Assembly (NCBI GenBank): GCA_020025375.1
Contig: JAHHSF010000017.1
Location: 1-15,501 of the forward strand
Direction of reading: 5' to 3'
Source: Oscillospiraceae bacterium
GTDB lineage: Bacteria; Bacillota; Clostridia; Oscillospirales; Oscillospiraceae
DNA length: 15,501 bases
The notes below the pieces were generated by a model. The model searched no databases. It saw only the letters and a list, made by a program, of their open reading frames with translations, and was not told the DNA's origin. Of this stretch, positions 12,241 to 15,501 are shown in pieces (the stretch's first letter is position 1; each line of letters begins with the position of its first letter). The translations under genes were made by a program, and so were the position numbers.

Positions 12241-15006
12241 ATGGACTACAACAAGACCATCAACCTGCCCCAGACCGACTTCCCCATGCGAGCTGGCCTG
12301 CCCAAGCGGGAGCCCGACATGCTTAAGCACTGGGAAGAGCTGGACCTCTACAACGAACTGTTGAAGAAGAACGAGGGCAAGCCTCTTTTCTCTCTCCACG
12401 ACGGCCCTCCCTTTTCCAACGGCGATCTGCACATGGGCCACGCCCTGAACAAGTCCCTGAAGGACTTCATCGTCCGTGCCGCCGCCATGCGGGGCTATTA
12501 CACCCCCTATGTCCCCGGCTGGGATAACCACGGTATGCCCATCGAGTCCGCCATCATCAAGAAGAACAAGCTCAACCGCAAGGAGATGAGCGTGCCTGAC
12601 TTCCGGAACGCCTGCATGGAGTTTGCCAACCACTATATCGACGTTCAGCGGGAGGGCTTCAAGCGCATGGGTGTGGTGGGGGACTGGGAGCATCCCTACA
12701 AGACCATGAACCCCTCCTTTGAGGCCGAGGAAGTCAAAATCTTCGGTGAGATGTATAAGAAGGGCTATATCTACAAGGGCAAGAAGCCCGTCTACTGGTG
12801 CTACACCGACGAGACCGCTCTGGCCGAGGCCGAGATTGAGTACGGCGACGACCCCTGCACCACCATCTTTGTGAAGTTCCCTGTGAAGGATGACCAGGGC
12901 AAACTGGGCCAGTACTGCGATTTGAGCAAGCTCTCCTTCGTCATCTGGACCACCACTCCCTGGACCCTCCCCGGCAACCGGGCCATCAGCCTGAACGCCA
13001 ATTACAAGTACGTCCTGCTGGAGGTCCCCTGCGGCGAGGTCTATGTCCTGGCCGCCGACCGGGCCGAGGCCGTGTGCAAGGCCGCCGGCATTGACCGGGA
13101 GGCCTGTAAGGTCCTGGCTACCCTGCCCGGCTCTGAATTTGAGCTGATGACCGCCATCCATCCCATCCTGCCCGGGGTGGAGTCGGTGATCCTCAACGGC
13201 GACCATGTCACCCTGGATGCCGGCTCCGGTTGCGTCCACACCGCCCCCGGCTTCGGCGCCGACGACTACTTCATCTGCCAGGCCTATGACCGGGCTGGCA
13301 AGACCAAGATCGGTGTGCCCGTTCCCGTGAACGAGCGGGGCGTGATGACCGACGAGGTTTTTAGCGGGGTCCACATTTCCAAGGCCAACGACTATGTCCT
13401 GCCCAAGCTCCGGGAGTGCAACGCCCTTCTGGCCAGCGAGGACATTACCCACTCCTATCCCCACTGCTGGCGGTGTAAGAACCCCATCATCTTCCGGGCC
13501 ACCCCCCAGTGGTTCTGCTCCGTGGAGGCCTTCAAGGACGCCGCTGTGGCCGCCTGCGACGACGTGCGCTGGCTCCCCAAGTGGGGCAAAGACCGCATGG
13601 TCTCAATGATTCGGGAGCGGAACGACTGGTGCATCAGCCGCCAGCGCAAGTGGGGCCTGCCCATCCCCGTGTTCTATTGCGACGAGTGCGGAGAGCCCGT
13701 CTGCACCGACGAGACCATTGCCGCCGTGAGCAAGCTCTTTGGTGAGGAAGGCTCCAACGCTTGGTTCCAGAAGACCGCCGCCGAGATTCTCCCCGAGGGC
13801 TTTGTCTGCCCCCACTGCGGCAAGGCCCACGGCTTTACCAAGGAGGAGGACACCCTGGACGGCTGGTTTGACTCCGGTTCCTCCCACTACGCCTCCATGA
13901 ACCGGGACCAGGGTTTCTGGCCCGCCGACGTGTACCTGGAGGGCCTTGACCAGTACCGCGGCTGGTTCCAATCCTCCATGCTCACCGCCGTGGGTGCCCT
14001 GGGCAAGGGGGCCCCCTTCAAGCAGTGCCTGACTCACGGCTGGACCGTGGACGGCGAGGGCAGGGCCATGCACAAGTCCCTGGGCAACGGCGTGGACCCC
14101 GCCGAGATTTTCAATAAGTACGGTGCCGACCTCCTCCGCCTTTGGGCCGGCTCCGCCGACTACCATGTGGATGTGCGTTGCTCCGACAACATTTTCAAGC
14201 AACTCTCCCAGAACTATCTGAAGTTCCGCAACACCGCCCGGTATTGCCTGGGGAATCTGGACGGCTTCGACCCCAACCACCTGGTAAAGCCTGCCGAGAT
14301 GCTGGAGCTGGACCGCTGGGCGGTCACCAAGCTCAACGAGTTGACAGTCAAGTGCTTCCAGTCCTATGACGACTATGAGTTCCACGGGGTGAGCCACGCC
14401 ATCAACGACTTCTGCGTGGTGGAGCTGTCCTCCTTCTACCTGGACATCATCAAGGACCGCCTGTACTGTGAGGAACGGGGTGGTCTGAACCGCCGCTCCG
14501 CCCAGACCGCCCTCTGGCTCATCCTGGATACCATGACCAAGCTCTTCGCCCCTATCCTGGCCTTTACCTGTGACGAGATTTGGCTGGCCATGCCCCACCG
14601 GACCGAGGACGATACCCGCAACGTGCTGTTCAACCAGATGAACCAGCCCTTTGCCGAGTATGCCCTGGACGAAGAGGCCCTGGCAAAGTGGGACGAGGTC
14701 ATCACCATCCGGGACGCCGTGAACGGCGCTCTGGAGGCCTCCCGCGCTGCCAAGACCATTGGCAAGAGCCTGGAGGCCAAGGTAGCCCTCACCGTCCCTG
14801 CCAAGGATGCCTTCCTGGCCGACATGGATGCCCAGACCCTGGCCGACCTGTTCATCGTCTCCCAGGTGGAGCTGACCGTGGGGGAGGCCTTGGCCGTCTC
14901 CGTGGCTCCCGCCGACGGCGTGAAGTGCCCCCGCTGCTGGAAGTTCCACGACCATGTGGGCGGGGACGAGCTTTGCCCCCGTTGCCACCACGTTATCAAT
15001 CAGTAA
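12241..15006 (+). CDS. ileS: Isoleucine--tRNA ligase
   Basis: Charges tRNA-Ile with isoleucine in the cytoplasm (class Ia synthetase). The 921-aa protein shows the Rossmann-fold HIGH signature as HMGH (64-67) in GPPFSNGDLHMGHALNKSLKD and PGWDNHGMPIE (92-102). The editing domain has WTTTPWTLPGNRA (about 239-251). WCISRQRKWGLPIP and GWFDSGSSH follow, then the second ATP loop as AMHKS (609-613), where the family consensus is KMSKS. The C-terminal zinc finger CPRC...CPRC is complete (C896, C899, C912, C915). Length fits bacterial IleRS with a C-terminal zinc domain. ATG 12241 is preceded by AAAGGAG (12225-12231). Expression is controlled by the upstream T-box and perhaps a second hairpin. Confidence 0.98.
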   Translation: MDYNKTINLPQTDFPMRAGLPKREPDMLKHWEELDLYNELLKKNEGKPLFSLHDGPPFSNGDLHMGHALNKSLKDFIVRAAAMRGYYTPYVPGWDNHGMPIESAIIKKNKLNRKEMSVPDFRNACMEFANHYIDVQREGFKRMGVVGDWEHPYKTMNPSFEAEEVKIFGEMYKKGYIYKGKKPVYWCYTDETALAEAEIEYGDDPCTTIFVKFPVKDDQGKLGQYCDLSKLSFVIWTTTPWTLPGNRAISLNANYKYVLLEVPCGEVYVLAADRAEAVCKAAGIDREACKVLATLPGSEFELMTAIHPILPGVESVILNGDHVTLDAGSGCVHTAPGFGADDYFICQAYDRAGKTKIGVPVPVNERGVMTDEVFSGVHISKANDYVLPKLRECNALLASEDITHSYPHCWRCKNPIIFRATPQWFCSVEAFKDAAVAACDDVRWLPKWGKDRMVSMIRERNDWCISRQRKWGLPIPVFYCDECGEPVCTDETIAAVSKLFGEEGSNAWFQKTAAEILPEGFVCPHCGKAHGFTKEEDTLDGWFDSGSSHYASMNRDQGFWPADVYLEGLDQYRGWFQSSMLTAVGALGKGAPFKQCLTHGWTVDGEGRAMHKSLGNGVDPAEIFNKYGADLLRLWAGSADYHVDVRCSDNIFKQLSQNYLKFRNTARYCLGNLDGFDPNHLVKPAEMLELDRWAVTKLNELTVKCFQSYDDYEFHGVSHAINDFCVVELSSFYLDIIKDRLYCEERGGLNRRSAQTALWLILDTMTKLFAPILAFTCDEIWLAMPHRTEDDTRNVLFNQMNQPFAEYALDEEALAKWDEVITIRDAVNGALEASRAAKTIGKSLEAKVALTVPAKDAFLADMDAQTLADLFIVSQVELTVGEALAVSVAPADGVKCPRCWKFHDHVGGDELCPRCHHVINQ

Positions 15007-15075
15007 GAGAAGAAGCCGGCTTTGGAAAGTGAACAGGTCCAGTAAAGACGGACTTGAATTTCTTACGCATCAAAA

Positions 15076-15113
15076 GGCCGCTATCTCAGTGCGAAGGCAC
15101 TGAGATAGCGGTC
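15076..15113. terminator. Terminator hairpin after ileS
   Basis: CCGCTATCTCAGTGC (15078-15092) pairs perfectly with 15097-15111, and two further pairs extend the stem to 15076-15113. There is no good T tract on the plus strand; the minus strand reads CCTTTTG after the stem. It probably ends ileS transcription, possibly from both sides. Confidence 0.65.
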
Positions 15114-15154
15114 GATTGATTCTATAATCATGAATGCATCCGAATAAAAACAGG

Positions 15155-15180
15155 AGTGGCGCCGCTGATGCGGCGCCACT
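15155..15180 (-). terminator. Terminator of the right-edge minus-strand gene
   Basis: A perfect 11-bp GC-rich stem (15155-15165 and 15170-15180) with a 4-nt loop is followed on the minus strand by CCTGTTTTTATT. It fits an intrinsic terminator for the gene ending at 15267; on the plus strand only TTT follows. Confidence 0.7.
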
Positions 15181-15266
15181 TTGCTTAGAATTTCATATTA
15201 CCCTATGGAAGGGCTTTTTTGTGCTGTCCGTACAAACTGGGCGGTTCAACCCGCGGCGGCCTGTTT

Positions 15267-15501
15267 TTACAGGTCGAAATCCTTGCCAAACTGAAGGTCG
15301 TTCAGGTCAATTCTCCGGGTGGGCTGAGCATCCCCGGCGACAGGGGCGAAGGAGAGGGTATCCTCCTCATCCTCCTCCTTGGGAGGGATGGGCTCCTCCT
15401 TCGGGGCGGCATCCTCGTCCTCCTCCATCATCCGGTTCATGCTGGCCTCGATCTCGGCCACTGCGGCGCTGACCGGGTCGGCCTTGGGGGCGGTGGGCTT
15501 G
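15267..15501 (-). CDS. Unknown protein, C-terminal fragment (continues beyond window)
   Basis: The frame is open from the right edge to a TAA at 15269-15267 and encodes the last ~78 residues of a protein whose start lies outside. What is visible is very acidic and low in complexity, with Glu/Asp/Pro runs (MMEEDEDAAPKEEPIPPKEE). It ends in a more ordered RRIDLNDLQFGKDFDL, which could be a short binding peptide. No known domain is recognisable and I assign no function. G/C-rich third positions, the lack of stops to the edge and the downstream terminator at 15155-15180 support it as a real gene. The GTG at 15461 is internal, not a likely start. Confidence 0.6.
   Translation of the reverse strand, partial: KPTAPKADPVSAAVAEIEASMNRMMEEDEDAAPKEEPIPPKEEDEEDTLSFAPVAGDAQPTRRIDLNDLQFGKDFDL

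Noticed and set aside
11992..14991. 490-aa and 462-aa minus-strand open frames opposite ileS
   Set aside because: Both are Gly/Val/His-rich antisense shadows of a certain ileS gene, and one also runs through the T-box terminator.
15134..15472. 112-aa plus-strand open frame at the right end
   Set aside because: It overlaps the GC-rich terminator hairpin and the minus-strand gene tail, has no ribosome binding site or domain, and looks like a shadow.

Overview
The window looks like a chromosomal segment of a GC-rich, anaerobic, low-motility-type Firmicute of the Oscillospiraceae kind (Flavonifractor/Pseudoflavonifractor/Intestinimonas-like). This is inferred from strong G/C preference at third codon positions, a T-box leader on ileS, a B12-dependent ribonucleotide reductase with NrdR boxes, VanW- and XpaC-family proteins, AGGAGG-type ribosome binding sites and many A-tract/stem/T-tract terminators. 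No marker gene fixes the genus. I see no mobile element, CRISPR array, tRNA or rRNA. Most of the window is ordinary housekeeping and envelope genes; the less ordinary content is in the leaders.

Layout. 1-988 (+) is the 3' part of dnaJ, cut by the window edge. 1156-3120 (+) is a PMT-type membrane glycosyltransferase and 3241-3666 (+) is rpiB. Convergent to rpiB, 3768-6110 (-) is nrdJ, the adenosylcobalamin-dependent RNR, with a promoter overlapped by two NrdR boxes. Behind it 6260-7003 (-) is an exported NodB-type polysaccharide deacetylase. Divergent from that, 7287-8108 (+) encodes a cysteine-rich DUF11 protein. Convergent to it is a two-gene unit on the minus strand: a VanW-family protein (10416-8641) followed 24 nt later by a GNAT acetyltransferase (8616-8155). 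10574-11677 (+) is an XpaC-family membrane protein, divergent from the VanW gene. 11788-12240 holds the promoter, T-box riboswitch and a long structured spacer for ileS (12241-15006, +). A minus-strand gene of unknown function enters from the right edge and ends at 15267.

How they work together. dnaJ (protein folding), rpiB (pentose phosphates), nrdJ (dNTP supply) and ileS (translation) are independent housekeeping functions. The PMT-like protein, the deacetylase, the VanW protein and the XpaC-like protein all point to the cell envelope but are not one obvious operon. Convergent pairs are separated by long perfect hairpins that should stop transcription from both sides. Several genes (PMT, deacetylase, DUF11, ileS) have strong hairpins between any possible promoter and the ribosome binding site, so attenuation or translational control in leaders is the recurring theme and the part most worth a second look.
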